Assembly: GCF_032118995.1 (NCBI RefSeq)
Contig: NC_092668.1
Span: 3,947,501 to 4,011,500 of the forward strand
Reading direction: 5' to 3'
DNA from: Asterias amurensis
Lineage: Eukaryota; Echinodermata; Asteroidea; Forcipulatida; Asteriidae
DNA: 64,000 nt
Shown: one piece after another, positions 1-11,243 of the stretch
Position numbering within the stretch: the stretch's first letter is position 1
How the letters are laid out: every line of letters begins with the position of its first letter
Position numbers and translations under genes: made by a program
The notes under the pieces: generated by a model
What the model saw: the letters and a program-made list of their open reading frames with translations, nothing else
Told to the model about the DNA's origin: nothing
Database searches by the model: none

Positions 1-177
1 CACAAAGCTGACCATTTTAGGTTCAATATGCTTAAAAAAAAAGTGGACACTGATATTTGGCTGCGTGTGGCCTCATTCCCCACAACTCACTTCTCCCACA
101 TCACTTCGGACCAGCTGTTTGACTTCAAAGATCAGTAGGCCTGACCTTGTTGGTAAGGCCCAAGTCCTTCGAAATCC

Positions 178-567
178 TTAAAGGAACACGTTGCCTTGGA
201 TCGGACGAGTTGGTCAAAACAAAAGCAATTGTAACCGTTTTTTATAAAATGCATATGGTTGGAAAGATGTTTTAAAAGTAGAATACAATGATCCACACAA
301 GTTTGCCTCCAAATTGCGTGGTTTTCCTTCTACTGTGCGAACTAACATGGTCGGCCATTTATGGGAGTCAAAATTTTGACCCCCATAAATGGCCGACGTA
401 TTAGTCGACGAGGTAAAAGGAAAACCACGCAATTTCGAGGTATGTTTGTGTGGATCATTGTATTCTACTTTTACAACATCTTTCTACCCATATGCATTTT
501 ATAAAAAACGGTTACAAACGCTTTTCAAAGACCGACTCGACCGATCCAAGGCAACGTGTTCCTTTAA
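178..567. mobile_element. Foldback MITE, family B, full length, TTAA target
   Basis: Two inverted arms of about 190 bp begin AAGGAACACGTTGCCTTGG and end with its reverse complement. Both ends abut TTAA (178-181 and 564-567), as expected for a piggyBac-type target duplication. The centre is a smaller palindrome around GGCCATTTATGGGAGTC. It has no coding capacity. It lies past the last visible GST exon. Other copies are at 11613-12001 (full) and as halves near 10.9, 14.9, 17.8, 35.4 and 53.3 kb. Confidence 0.85.
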
Positions 568-749
568 CTTTGGCAATTGGATATAGACTGGATTGGCTAT
601 GGCGTTACCATTTAAATACCTGCCCACAACATGGCGTCTGTGAGCTTGTGCATGTGTGTGTACGCGCATGTGCCATAAAATCAAGCCACTTTCACAGCAA
701 AAAAGGGGTTATTAGATACGGTCTGTAGATGGACTTTGGAAGTGTAGAG

Positions 750-1136
750 TTAAAGGCAGTGGACACTATTGGTGATTACTCAAAATAATTATTAGCATAA
801 AACCTTACTTGGTAACGAGTAATGGGGAGAGATTGGTAGTATAAAACATTGTGAGAAACGGCTCCCTCTGAAGTGGAGTAGTTTTCAAGAAAGAAGTAAT
901 TTTCTACGAATTTGATTTCAAGACCTCAAGTTTAGAATTTGAGGTCTCGAAATCAAGCATCTGAAAGCACACAACTTCATGTGAGCTAGGGTGTTTTTTT
1001 CTTTCTTATTTATCTCGCAACTCCAACGACCAATCGAGCTCAAATTTTCACAGGTTTGTTATTTTAGGCAAATGTTGACATACAGCAAGTGAGGAGACTG
1101 GTTTTGACAATTACCAATAGTGTCCACTGGCTTTAA
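750..1136. mobile_element. Foldback MITE, family A, TTAA-flanked
   Basis: Begins TTAAAGGCAGTGGACACTA and ends with a near reverse complement ending in CTTTAA. Internal landmarks shared by the family are GAGAAACGGCTCCCTCTGAA and an inner palindrome around GAGGTCTCGAAATCAAGCAT. It is the most abundant family in the window (about 15 copies). It sits just downstream of GST exon 4. Confidence 0.85.
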
Positions 1137-1155
1137 ATCCAGAATTTCAAGCTAC

Positions 1156-4100
1156 CTTGTTTTCAACGAAATAGTCGTCCGTTCCCAGAAGTTTCTCAAG
1201 ACGCTTCAACACAACTTGAGCTGCACCACCATCGGAATAAAACTCTGCCTTCTTCTTGGCCTGCAAATGAAATTAAAAAATTATTTTGTGTCAATACATT
1301 TCTTGGACTTGGACAACATATAGAAAGTCCAAATTAATCAGAATACTCTACAATATCACTAACATCACAAAGCCGAACAGCCACTTCACCTCAGCACGTA
1401 ATATTTTCAGGGAAGCTTTCTACTCTCATTATCTTCAAACTAATGTAAATCTGTGGACATTGTGTTTTTTTGTCCGACAAACGTTACATAGACCCTTTAA
1501 GAAGATATTTCCTTGCCTTTTCCTCCTCGTTTTGCTCGGCGAAAAACTTTCGGATACCTTGTAACAGGTCATCGATTGTTTCGCAGACAACATCCACACG
1601 AGCAGTATCCAAGCTTGTCGAGCCATAGAATCCTGAAAAACAATAATCACAACAAATGACAGTGAAGATAACAATGAGAAGTCCCCTAATCCATCAAGTA
1701 AAAAAAGAAAATATATATTTTCGTTTCTCACCAAGTTTAGTTTCTAGGTCATTAATTTTTGGGGCAATTACCAATTACCCCACCATCACAGGCACAGGAC
1801 ACTATTGGTAATTACTCCAAATAATTGTTAGCGTAAAAACTTACTTGGTAACGAGCAATGGGCAGTTGTTGATAGTATAAAACATTGTGAGAAATGGCTC
1901 CCTCTTAAGTAAGGTTAGTTTTTGATAAGTAATTTCACACTAAAATATTTGAATTGAATTCAAGACCTCAGCTGAGTTCTCTTATTCAAGCATCTGAAAG
2001 CACTCAGGGTTTTTTTTTTTTCTTCAATACTCTCCATCAGCTGCAACGACCAATTGAGTTCAAATTTTCACAGAATTGTTGTTTTCTGAAATTGTTGAGA
2101 CATTGTTGAATAGTCTTTGACAATTATCAAAGGTGTCCAGTGCCTTTAAATGTTTCCAGGGGTGGATTTCACAAAGAGTTAGGACTAGTCTTATCTCGAG
2201 TTAGGACTCAGTTACTCGTCCTAACTTAGGACTATCCATGCAATTTGTATATCTCCTAGGACTAGTCCTAAGTTAGGACTAGTCCTAACTCTTTGTGAAA
2301 TCGACCCCTGGTCACTAATTTTGTGGGTATTTACCAAAGACCCAGACCCAGACCCCCCCCCCATTAAAGGGGCTGTGTTGTTATGATCACAGCAGGCCAG
2401 TGCCTGTACATGGAATTGCAAACTTGGTTAAGAGCACCTAATTTCATGTCGGCCATCAAAGAGGAAATCTGACCACCACCTTTTCATTATAATTATGCCC
2501 CCAAAAAGGCTAAGTTACCCAAACACACACATATTTTTGAAAGGGCTTTGGCATCAAGGCATGTTCTCCTTGGTAAAAGGGCACCCTCTGAGGAAATTTC
2601 TACTCGGGCAATAGACTGTGCAAGTCTCGCGAGAAATTGAACTTCCGGGACCGTTGTGGTCCCAACCTAACGGAGTTTTACGTTGGGGAGATTTTGTTCT
2701 GTCAATAATTTTAGTTTAACATAAGTTATGACTCTAAAAAGTGAATATGTTCTTGGGAATGTAAAAATAAGTGATTAAAAACAGAAAAGTAAAATCAATT
2801 CAACAAATTAACGAAGAAATCTAAAGAAAAAAAATTGACCTCCAGTTTCCGGTTTACTCTAAACAATTAAGAATATTACCCAATTGACGTTCCCATTATC
2901 GCTGAACCTATGTGATGATCGTACCAATTGGACATGATTCACACACGGTGTTTATTAGAAAAACCATCCAGGTCGATGTCGAACAGCGATCCTCGTCCCG
3001 ATAAATGTATAATTTTTATGTTAATTTAAACAAAACAATTATTATGTACACGAATTAAAATAATAATTATACAAAAAGTACGTTAAAAATAATGATCTTT
3101 AAGAATTTTTTAACAAATAACAATTTCAATACAATTTGGTTTTGTACAAAAATATACTTTTTTTCGAATTAAGTTCTCGTTTTCGCTACGTGCGAGACTT
3201 GCACAGTCTATTCGAGGGCACCAAGGCAAACACCTTTGTTGCCTTCGTAAAGTATTTAATCAGGCCTAGTTAAACTCGTGGCCAAGCGGATAAGAGCGCC
3301 GAACTCGAGCAAGACAGTTAACTATGCTTCTCTCAATCTTCGCTTCGCCCATAGTTATGGTTTTGACATCACCTTGGGCCTATAATGTTAACTTTGCCCC
3401 TCATAGCAGTCAATATTTCCATATTATAATTTAAAAAGAGGCAGTCAGATTTTGAATATGAAACCAAACAGTTTGTGTTTTGGTGTCTGTAAAAACCTAC
3501 CAAACTCCCTCGCAAGGTATCGGCAAAATGCTTTGCTCTGCGGAATGACCTGACCATCTACTTCAAGGATTGGTAGCTGACCTTGTGGAGTGTCTAAACA
3601 AAAAACAAACGGTAAACAAACAAATGAATAAACAACAGTGTAAACAAATAATGTAAATAACTACCAATAGCAACTATTGACCAAATTAACCTTAAATCCA
3701 GTATGAGCGCCAGCAGAGACTCTCTGTCTCTGGAATTTCGAAGTCCGATGTGTTTTGGTCTAGCCCCTAAATATATCTCAGAATTACTTATTCCCAAAAA
3801 GCAACCTACAACTCATGTTCTCCGATCATCAACTACCACCCACCTGGAATTCAACTCTGGTTCTATCCCCGCACTCGCTATGGAAACCGCTCCTTCTCAA
3901 TCGCCACTCCCACTCTTTGGAACAATCTTTCCATTCACATCCATCGTGCTGGTGCCTCCCCTACACTGGACTCGTTTAAAACTGATCTAAAAACTCACTT
4001 ATTTAATCCATCTAAGCTGTTCAGTTTCTGCTATTTCATCCCACTTTTAATTGTCATTTTTTTTTTTATCATTCACTTCTTGTCCTGCGCTTAAAAAGGG

Positions 4101-4730
4101 ATAACTTTCCGTATGGCGCCACCACTTTTTCACTCATTTTTACAAAAAGGGATATCTTATTGAGGTAAATTAGATACATTATTTCATATCGAATGAAAAA
4201 GTGGTGGCGCCATACGGAAACTTTTCCTTAAAAAGAGCTTTTATATAAATGCGTGTTATTATTATTATTATTTTGTGGGACACCAACTCATAATCAAGAT
4301 TTCCATGCATGATATCTGATCTATAGGAATTACACTAATTTTATTTCTAGTTTTTTAGTTGAAATATTTTTAAAATGATTATCAAAATATCTCAGTACCT
4401 TGGCCTTGCGGTTTGCTTGGAACTAAAAATGAAATAAACAATGTGATACTGATAGATAGCCCCACATATTCCTTCCTCCATGGTTTAACCATGGCTCCAT
4501 GGTTTATTTAACCATGATTCATGAACCAATAATGTCAAGCACTAAAAACATTATTCTGAACATGGAGCAATAAACCTCCACGTTTTGAACAACTTACTTG
4601 GTTTCATATCAGGCCATTGGTCCCGTTCAATACGAACATCTTCGTACTCGACCCCCTTCTCTGCAAACATCAGCCGGGCCAACTCGGCCAAACCTCTGGC
4701 GTTGAAATACGTCAACTTGTATGTCGGCAT
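1156..4730 (-). CDS. Sigma-class glutathione transferase (HPGDS-like), 5' four coding exons
   Basis: Conjugates or isomerises substrates with glutathione in the cytosol; hematopoietic prostaglandin D synthase belongs to this class. Coding exons on the minus strand: 4598-4730, 3501-3593, 1517-1632 and 1156-1260, joined in phases 1, 1 and 0 to give 149 residues. The start lies in a good context (GCCACCATG). The N-terminus MPTYKLTYFNARG matches the sigma GST thioredoxin fold, with catalytic Tyr8, then Trp39, Lys43, GQLPILEVDG (cis-Pro loop) and PQSKAFCRYLAREFG. The position of human HPGDS Arg14 is Leu here. Exon 3 ends at a GC donor. The usual family length is about 200 residues, so roughly 50 C-terminal residues (the VTWAD region) are missing and no exon for them was found at 1-1155. 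Whether it is a true prostaglandin D synthase or a general sigma GST cannot be told. Confidence 0.9.
1793..2149. mobile_element. MITE family A, diverged copy
   Basis: Shows the same internal order (GGACACTATTGGTAATTAC, then AAACATTGTGAGAAATGGC, ending GTCCAGTGCCTTTAA). The left TTAA is not preserved. It lies in the GST intron between exons 2 and 3. Confidence 0.75.
2158..2309. mobile_element. Foldback MITE, family D (TTAGGAC palindrome)
   Basis: Ends are AGGGGTGGATTTCACAAAG and CTTTGTGAAATCGACCCCT, inverted copies of each other. The body is made of repeated TTAGGACTAGTCCTAA dyads. Copies recur at 51393, 52541 and in tandem at 58647. Confidence 0.8.
2612..3210. mobile_element. Inverted-repeat element, family C, 599 bp
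   Basis: Terminal inverted repeats read TAGACTGTGCAAGTCTCGCG and its complement. The interior is AT-rich and non-coding. The flanks are AA on the left and TT on the right with no obvious target duplication. A second copy lies in opposite orientation at 39519-40177. Confidence 0.75.
3690..4278 (+). mobile_element. LINE 3' end (L2/CR1-like ORF2 C-terminus and tail), decayed
   Basis: One frame encodes FGLAPKYISELL. A second frame, about 170 bp later, encodes FSIATPTLWNNLSIHIHR followed by SFKTDLKTHLFNPSKLF, the typical tail of L2/CR1-type reverse-transcriptase proteins (WN.L...R.A.SL..FK..LKTHLF). The two parts are out of frame and gapped, so the copy is dead. The 3' end, TATATAAATGCGTG followed by an ATT repeat near 4257-4275, is the usual microsatellite tail of this clade. 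A small MITE interrupts the 3' UTR at 4091-4231. Confidence 0.7.
4091..4231. mobile_element. Short TTAA-flanked MITE nested in the LINE tail
   Basis: TTAA at 4091-4094 and 4228-4231 bracket a roughly 133-bp element. Its inverted ends share TTTCCGTATGGCGCCACCAC. Removing it and one TTAA restores a continuous LINE 3' end. Related diverged pieces lie near 7830-7940 and 25620-25750. Confidence 0.75.
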
Positions 4731-4799
4731 GGTGGCTACAAATTGTTGCTTTCTCTGTAAGTTTTTTTGTGGAGACAACGTTAGGAAATGTAATGCTCT

Positions 4800-7420
4800 G
4801 TAAAAACTAATAATATATAATAATAGGCTTGCAGAATGGCTGGTACGTGGCGTTACTACTAATTCAAATTGTCGTTAATTAAAGTTTAAAATGGTTGATG
4901 TTTGACTTGCCTGAAACAACCGCCTGGATTTTTGCGACCGTGCGACGTGTACGGGTCCGGGTATCGGGTGTTGTTTTGTATTGTGTAGCTAGCTAAAGGT
5001 CAAACTCAAACTCTGCGATTTCTGGATGGGGGCGAGATTTTCACAGGCACGGATCTCGTGCCGTGTATTCTAACCGTGAATCCAACTCCAGCCGGAAAAT
5101 CGTTTCAAAAATGTTGGGTGGGCGGGGCGGGGTGGGGTGGGTGCATGCAAATGATGCAATGCACTGTGTGAAGCTCCCCCCCCCCCACAAAAGTTCACGT
5201 TTATTTAGCAGGGAATCGCAAGTAATTGATTAATACTTCCAAACCATGAATAAAATAAGAAATACAAACAAATCACACGTAATCACGCGCTGACACGAAA
5301 AACACACTTTGGTGGGGCGCTGTAAAAATTACTGCGGAGCCCGAAGCCGCAGCCAACATTATCAACTTAGCGCAAAGATTGTGTCTAATATTGTGATCTG
5401 GGGTTTTTTTGAGGTCAAACGTGGCCATCTGCTTTCCTTGGTTCAGAATAGAATGTGTTTTTTATATGAATTTGTCTGCTCTTGGTCTGCTACCTGAAAA
5501 TTTAGATTGAACGTTTTGGAAAACTTTGCATCTACTTTTCGACTTTTCTGTTACCAGAGAAGCAGATTTTACTTATCTATTGCTGGTGGGCGAACAGTGT
5601 CCATTTGGTTTTCTGCTATCAGAATAGTAGAAAAACAGCTAAAATTGTGATGTAATTTTATTATTTTATAAAACTAATTAGGAAGATTTTACTCTGCTGG
5701 CAGCCGAAAAGTGGCCATCTCCTTTTCTTCTTTCGGACACCGGAAAATCAAAGGACCGCCCGTGAACGTTTGTGTTCATGAACCAATCCCATTTTTCAGT
5801 CAGGCGGCTCCATGGAAGAAGTGTTTCAGTGATTGACCGCGCAGGCGGCGCGGCATCTCAAAGGAAATACACGCGGAGGTATAGGTTTCACATGGTTTCA
5901 CGGCTCCACGCACCCAATAGGATTCCTCCATTACCAAATTATTATTACAAATTAAACCAGTGACACGTTTTGACTGTTCAATTAACCGAATTGCGTCATA
6001 GTTGAAGGACCAGACTTTTAAAATCATGCACTTGTATATAACAAATCTAACCTTCAATTACATCAGCAGGTCTCCTTTGCTCATGAGCTAATTCTACCTC
6101 CATGCTCCCTACGACCATAATTATCTCTATTGTCTTGAACCCCCTATTGTAAAGTAGACTGAACCCCCCTATTGTAAAGTAGACTTACCCCGAATCGTAG
6201 AAGAGCCGAATGTGTTGTTGGTGCCTGGATATTAGTTCAGTCCAGAGGTAATTTATCACAGTTATACCACACATCACACACCATCATGTCCCATAGCCTT
6301 GCGGGCCGTTTTGAGATGGGGCGACCCTCCACTCTGACTTGACGATTTTTGCTCCACTTTTCTCGGTTTTCGGCCATTCTGACCATGAAGGAAGGGGTTC
6401 TGACGCGTTCCCCGGTCTTTTTCGCCACCAGTACTTGATGTCATCAGTCAAGATTTGCCTTGGGTGTCATCGCTTCCGAGTACCCCGACAGACAGACTAG
6501 ACCCTTTTGGATTGTAGAATAATATTTTTTGCCAGTGATTGTGACTAAACCGCCGAAGTTTTCTCAACTTTGCTGTAAGACTCAGAAGGTTTTCGTGCTG
6601 CCCGAGTGAATGGTGAGTGGTGACCAGCTTTCTGACCGGGTATTTGGAGTATATGAGGTGTGAAGTAAGAAGTCTTTAAAAATCAATTAAACTCGGACTC
6701 TGAGGCATTGAGGCATTGGTGTGTTATTCAACCTCGTCTATCACATTCTGTTTCAACGATTCCCTCTCTCCGGACCCCCTCTTCTTCTAATATAGCAGGT
6801 AAGACAAGTTACTTATTTATACTCAATGTACAATATTTAGACTTTCACTTTCACATCGAGAAAGCAGATACTATTAGCAGATTATAATAAGTACATTGTT
6901 GGTCTTTGAATTAAGGGGATTCTTTGGCAATTACTATTCTTTGAAAAATGTTCAGTTTGTATTTGTTTTCATGATTGTACAATCATGGTTCAAAATGGAG
7001 GTTGTGTACTACCATAGAGTAATGACAGGTACTACATGCAGTCTTGTGGTTTTTTATTCGGAATATGACTCTTGTAATTTGTAAGCTTTTTCTTTTTAAT
7101 TTTCCATAGACAGGCTTTAATTTATTAGGTTTAGATTGTTTATAGACTGTGCAGTGCAGGAAACACAAACATTGGTTGCTGTTGTTTTTCGTCATTCATC
7201 TGTCTCATGCTGGCCGTTTCTTACTACCTTCATGATCTGATGAACAATAGTTAGCAATGTTTAAAAAGCCGGCATGCAGATAATATTATAATTTTGTTTA
7301 TAAGTGTTGCATTTTATGCCCCGCCCCCCCCCCCTTCGCAAAACTGACTTAACCCAGCTGCCGACCAATCATTCTTAGGACTCTCTTTTGCTTTTCAATA
7401 TTAAGTTATAGACATATTTT
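4800..7420. other. Upstream/intergenic stretch, no gene recognised
   Basis: This is the upstream flank of the GST gene (transcribed leftward). It contains homopolymer and C/G-rich runs near 5110-5190. Short open frames at 5309-5497 (+), 5800-6057 (-) and 6237-6428 (-) have no family features and no convincing splice signals. Confidence 0.5.
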
Positions 7421-7423
7421 ATG

Positions 7424-7785
7424 TACACACTATTGATAACTACTCCAAATAATTATTACCTTACTTTGTAACGATCAGTAATGGGGAGCTGTTGATATAG
7501 TATAAAACATTGTGAGAAACGGCTCCCTTTGAGGTGGAGTAGTTTTCGAGAAAGGAGTAATTTTCCACGAATTGATTTCGAGACCTCAAATTTAGAATTT
7601 TGAGGTCTCGAAATCAAGCATCAGTCCGAAAGCACACAACTTTTTTTTCTTTCATTATTATCTCGATGACCGATTGAGCTCAAATTTTCACAGGTTTGTT
7701 ATTTTATGTATAACGATTGAGATTCACCAAGTGAGAAGACTGATCTTTGACAATTACCAATACAAATAGTGTCCAATGTCTTTAA
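7424..7785. mobile_element. MITE family A copy
   Basis: Starts near ACACTATTGATAACTACTC and ends GTCCAATGTCTTTAA. The inner palindrome GAGACCTCAAATTTAGAAT is present. The left end is worn. Confidence 0.75.
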
Positions 7786-8517
7786 GGGAGGGAATTAGCA
7801 ATAGTTTTCAGAAAAACTGTCATTGCCCAGTCGCCACCTTTTCACAAATTTTTACAAAAAGGAGTGTCTATGGGTATTAACCAGACACTTAATGCGCCAA
7901 GGAAACGATGGCAGGATACGGAAACTTGTTTTGTTTTATTGAAATAATTATAAAAGGTCTATTCGCAATAGTCATCACACTAATAACAACTAAATTGCAA
8001 CTGAATTAAAAAAATGTTGGAAGTATGCAACAGTAATAATATTTCTCTACATGATCATCGCATGGTTCCGTACGCCATTGTTGTCTGGTCTAAATAACCA
8101 CTGCTTATAAAAGTAAGATACACGGACCGAGATAAACGAGTAACCCATGGACGGACAGTGACCGCTGAGGATGATGACAGTTCAACGCCTGGGGGCTGAT
8201 ATTCTACAGAAGGCTCTTTTGTTTATTTTACGGACCCTGGACTTGGCTGAATTGTTTCATTCTCATCCTGGTCAACATCTTATTGGGTTGTTATGGCTCC
8301 ACTAAGACCGGTAATGGGGGGGGGGGGGGGGGGTAGTGTTTCCTCATGTATTTCTAGCTTTTAACCACTTAATCTTAGATCTTGTCTTTGTACCACAAAT
8401 CTTTATGCCTATCCAAATGTTGCACTAGCGTAAAATGTCTACTGTTTCTTTATAGAAGGCTATAGTCACTTTTCTCGTTACTAAATCGACACAGGCCTGT
8501 TTATGTGTTCTTTGTTT

Positions 8518-8897
8518 GAAAGGGAAGGTACACGTTTGTTAACTACTCAAAACAAATCATAACTTAAAAACTGACTTGGTAACCAGCATTGGAGAGCTGT
8601 TGATAGTATAAAACGTTGTGGGAAACGACTCCCTCTGAAGTAACGTAGTTTTTGAGAAACGGTAATTTCTCACTAAAAATATTAAAAGACTTCTATGCTA
8701 GAGTAGAAGTCTTTTATTCATATCTGAAAGCACACAAATTCGTCCAACAAGGGTGTTTTTTCTTTCATAATTTTCTCGCAACTTCGATGACCAATTGAGC
8801 CCAAATTTTCACAGGCTTGTTGTTTTATGCTTATGATGGGATCGCCTAGTGAGAATTCAAGTCTTTGACAATTACCAAACCTGTACAGTGCCTTTAA
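8518..8897. mobile_element. MITE family A subtype (GGGAAGGTACACGTTTG ends)
   Basis: Has the same architecture as family A, but the ends read GGGAAGGTACACG and the inner palindrome is GACTTCTATGCTAGAGTAG. It ends GTACAGTGCCTTTAA. The copy at 46903-47259 is the same subtype. Confidence 0.7.
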
Positions 8898-9415
8898 GAA
8901 ATGTTATGGCCCACTGTATGGCCCGAAAAAGTAGCCGTGTCTACGTCTGTGGAGGTAGGATTTTTTTTAGCTATACAGCTAAACGCAGACATAAACCAAT
9001 GAACTCTAATTCCGTTCAATATGAAACACACTGATTTTTTGTCGTCGAGAACAACAACTAGTCGTCAGCTTTGTCTGTCTCGTAAACACAACTTATTATG
9101 CACAACATTAGAAAGTGCGTTATAACAACCTGCCAGCGCACCTGGATATCTCTTATTGATACATTTGTTATACAATGTTATACATCATTTTGAATGCGCG
9201 CGATAATTCGTCCAATCACTGTACAGTTCACACCAAGTTCAGGCCAGAGGTGCCCTGGGAGCGTTGTCCTTCCATGATCCGATGGGACCTTCGTCCAATA
9301 AGCGTACAGTTTGATTTCGTTACAATATGAACAAGTCCGGTGGTCAGCTTTATTCCTTATAAGTAGGGTAAGGGACCGGCCGCCTGTTCCAATGTTCCAC
9401 ATCTTCAGCATCTAT

Positions 9416-9646
9416 GGGTGCGTTCGTTTAGCTCCACTGGGTCGACCCCGGGCTGCCCCGGTGCGTTCGAATAGCTTGGCTTCATTCCAGGGGCTCACCT
9501 GGGTCAGCCCCCTGCATGCCCTGCTTGGGGAGTGGGTCACTTGGGGGTGACCCGAGGTGCGCTGTGATCGTTCGATTAGCTCTTGTCAGGGGCTCACCCG
9601 AGTGAGCACCGCGGGGTCGACCCAGGGAAGCTAATCGAACGCACCC
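9416..9646. mobile_element. MITE family E (GGGTGCGTTCG ends)
   Basis: GC-rich element with inverted ends GGGTGCGTTCGNTTAGCT and AGCTAATCGAACGCACCC and repeated GGGGCTCACCYGRGT motifs inside. A second full copy is at 41419-41694. Confidence 0.8.
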
Positions 9647-9711
9647 TATATTATACAGTTTACGTAATATTTTCATCGGATCGGCGGCGGCCAAGCGTCT
9701 TCTTTTTCTAC

Positions 9712-9990
9712 AATAATATTGTGTCATTCGATTGGTAATGTGCATCTACAGTCAACACTAATATTGTGTCATTGATTGGTCGAGCAGCCAAGGTTACAAT
9801 AACATTGAGTCATTTGATTGGTTGAGCGTCTACAGTCTATAAACATTGTGTCGTTTGATTGGTTGAGCGTCTACAGTCCGATAATTTTGTTTTCATTTGA
9901 TTGGTTGAACGTCTACCGATGTGTAATAACATTGTGCCATTTGACTGATTGAGTGTCTATTGAGCGTCTGCAGTCTTCAATAACAATGTC
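9712..9990. repeat. Minisatellite of about five units of about 55 bp
   Basis: Imperfect units each contain AACATTGTGTCATTTGATTGG followed by TTGAGCGTCTACAGT. Each unit carries an ATTGG motif (a reversed CCAAT). It lies just beyond the 3' end of the first U1 gene. Confidence 0.75.
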
Positions 9991-10040
9991 TGCTCTTCAA
10001 TGATAACGATCATTGGTCACTTGGTCGGCCGTAACGTCCG

Positions 10041-10163
10041 TCGATGTATCGAAAATACACAAAACCTCGATATTTTTTTGACATCGAAATTGCCGATGTC
10101 ACTTTTTTAATCATATCGAAAGATAGGAAATTTCGATGGTTTCGATATATCGAACATTTTCGA
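10041..10163. repeat. TATCGA-rich stretch
   Basis: About nine TCGA/TATCGA-type hexamers occur in 120 bp, such as TGTATCGAAA, CATATCGAAA and GATATATCGAAC, often in opposed orientation. It may be a decayed palindromic repeat or a regulatory cluster. It marks the left limit of the U1 array. Confidence 0.4.
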
Positions 10164-10217
10164 CGTTTTTAAATTCGAGTGTCTAATGGTATCTAACGTC
10201 AATGTGGATTTTGCAGT

Positions 10218-10238
10218 ATCTATTTTTGGAATTGTTTA
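10218..10238 (-). terminator. snRNA 3' box of U1 copy 1
   Basis: Immediately after the RNA end the minus strand reads ATAAACAATTCCAAAAATAG, matching the snRNA 3' box (GTTT-n-AAARNNAGA type) that directs Integrator cleavage. The same block follows every U1 copy with ATCCAAAAATAGA or ATCCAAAAGTAGA. Confidence 0.75.
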
Positions 10239-10239
10239 T

Positions 10240-10401
10240 CAGGGAGAGCGCGAACGCAGTCCCCACTATCAGAAATTGTACTCCCGAGTTCCCCACATTT
10301 GGGGGAATCGCATAGGTCAACCCGTCCGAAGTGCAATGGATAGGCCTCGCCATGGGAGAACCGCCTTATTGATCACGGTATCTCCTGAGCCAGGTAAGTA
10401 T
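10240..10401 (-). ncRNA. U1: U1 snRNA, copy 1 (consensus sequence)
   Basis: Spliceosomal RNA that base-pairs with 5' splice sites. Read on the minus strand it starts AUACUUACCUGG, the invariant 5' end. It then has stem-loop I with loop GAUCAAUAAGG (U1-70K site), stem-loop II with the U1A heptamer AUUGCAC, an Sm site AAUUUCUGA, and the final hairpin ACUGCGUUCGCGCUCUCCCUG. Length is 162 nt (human 164). The 3' box follows in the lower coordinates, and the promoter block lies 41-61 bp upstream. Confidence 0.96.
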
Positions 10402-10441
10402 GCTTGATAGTTGTTTGGCAGAATGACCGGACCTATGCGAT

Positions 10442-10463
10442 GTACACTCTATTCATGGTTGGA
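10442..10463 (-). promoter_or_regulatory. Probable PSE of U1 copy 1
   Basis: The block CCAACCATGAATAGAGTGTAC (minus strand) covers about -41 to -62. In copies 1-5, 8 and 9 the core GTACACTCTAT begins exactly 41 bp from the RNA start even where neighbouring bases differ. This fits a proximal sequence element bound by SNAPc. The assignment rests on position and conservation; no consensus search was possible. Confidence 0.65.
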
Positions 10464-10493
10464 TACTTTTACAACCGCTTGTCGATATATATA

Positions 10494-10566
10494 CTGCGCA
10501 TGCGTAGTGCAATTTAATATGCTAATTAGATGCGTTATGACGTCATCATCGTCACCAGACGTCATC
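10494..10566 (-). promoter_or_regulatory. Distal enhancer block of U1 copy 1 (NRF1-like, octamer-like, CRE)
   Basis: Going upstream: CTGCGCATGCGTAG (NRF1-like palindrome), ATGCTAAT at 10519-10526 (one base from the octamer), and TGACGTCA at 10538-10545 with a second GACGTCA close by. The set recurs in most copies. Copy 9 has the perfect octamer in the same place, which supports reading this as the snRNA distal sequence element. Confidence 0.6.
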
Positions 10567-11081
10567 ATCAATCTCACTTCTTGCTGGTCAAACCATCCTC
10601 TTCCCTGTGTCCTCCTACTCATTAGATTACCCCTTGCTTGTTCATGTTGTGTGCTTTCATGTATTTCATTGCTTATGTCCCTATAACTTTATGTACCTGC
10701 TCATGTGTGTTGTGTTGTCATTCAACCTCAAGAAATTCTCAATAGAATCGTAATGTCGGACCATGGAGGTACAATCGGACTGTCCACTGAACATTTTTTT
10801 GAGAAAAGGTTCACCACATTTTTCTAGATCTGGTTTGCGGTATTTTATAACCCGTGTTTCTACTATCCAGCAGGTAGATTTGTTTTATTAAATCATCTCT
10901 CTAACCATATGCATTGTAAAACAAACGGTTACAAACGCTTTTCAAAAACCAACTCGATCGGTCCAAGGCAACGTGTTCCTTTACAAGGTCCCTCGGAAGC
11001 TGTTGGTCCATTGGTGGTACAGGAGCTTCTGCCACCAATGCTGTTCCATCAATCACAAGTTCTATTTTTGGATTTGTTTAT

Positions 11082-11243
11082 CAGGGAGAGCGCGAACGCA
11101 GTCCCCACTATCAGAAATTGTACTCCCGAGTTCCCCACATTTGGGGGAATCGCATAGGTCAACCCGTCCGAAGTGCAATGGATAGGCCTCGCCATGGGAG
11201 AACCGCCTTATTGATCACGGTATCTCCTGAGCCAGGTAAGTAT
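11082..11243 (-). ncRNA. U1: U1 snRNA, copy 2
   Basis: Identical to copy 1 over all 162 nt, although its flanks differ by substitutions. The upstream block GTACACTCTAT sits at the same distance (41 bp from the RNA start). The 3' box contains CCAAAAATAGAAC. It looks functional. Confidence 0.96.

Noticed and set aside
1-138. Plus-strand open frame ending LFDFKDQ-stop at the left edge
   Set aside because: 45 open codons are expected fairly often by chance. No splice acceptor, polyadenylation signal or family match.
3703-3990. A host gene of 95 codons
   Set aside because: The sequence matches the C-terminal tail of L2/CR1-type LINE proteins in two frames, so it is a dead transposon end.
6237-6428. 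Minus-strand ORF of 63 codons
   Set aside because: No recognisable domain, no splice context, and the neighbouring frame is equally open.
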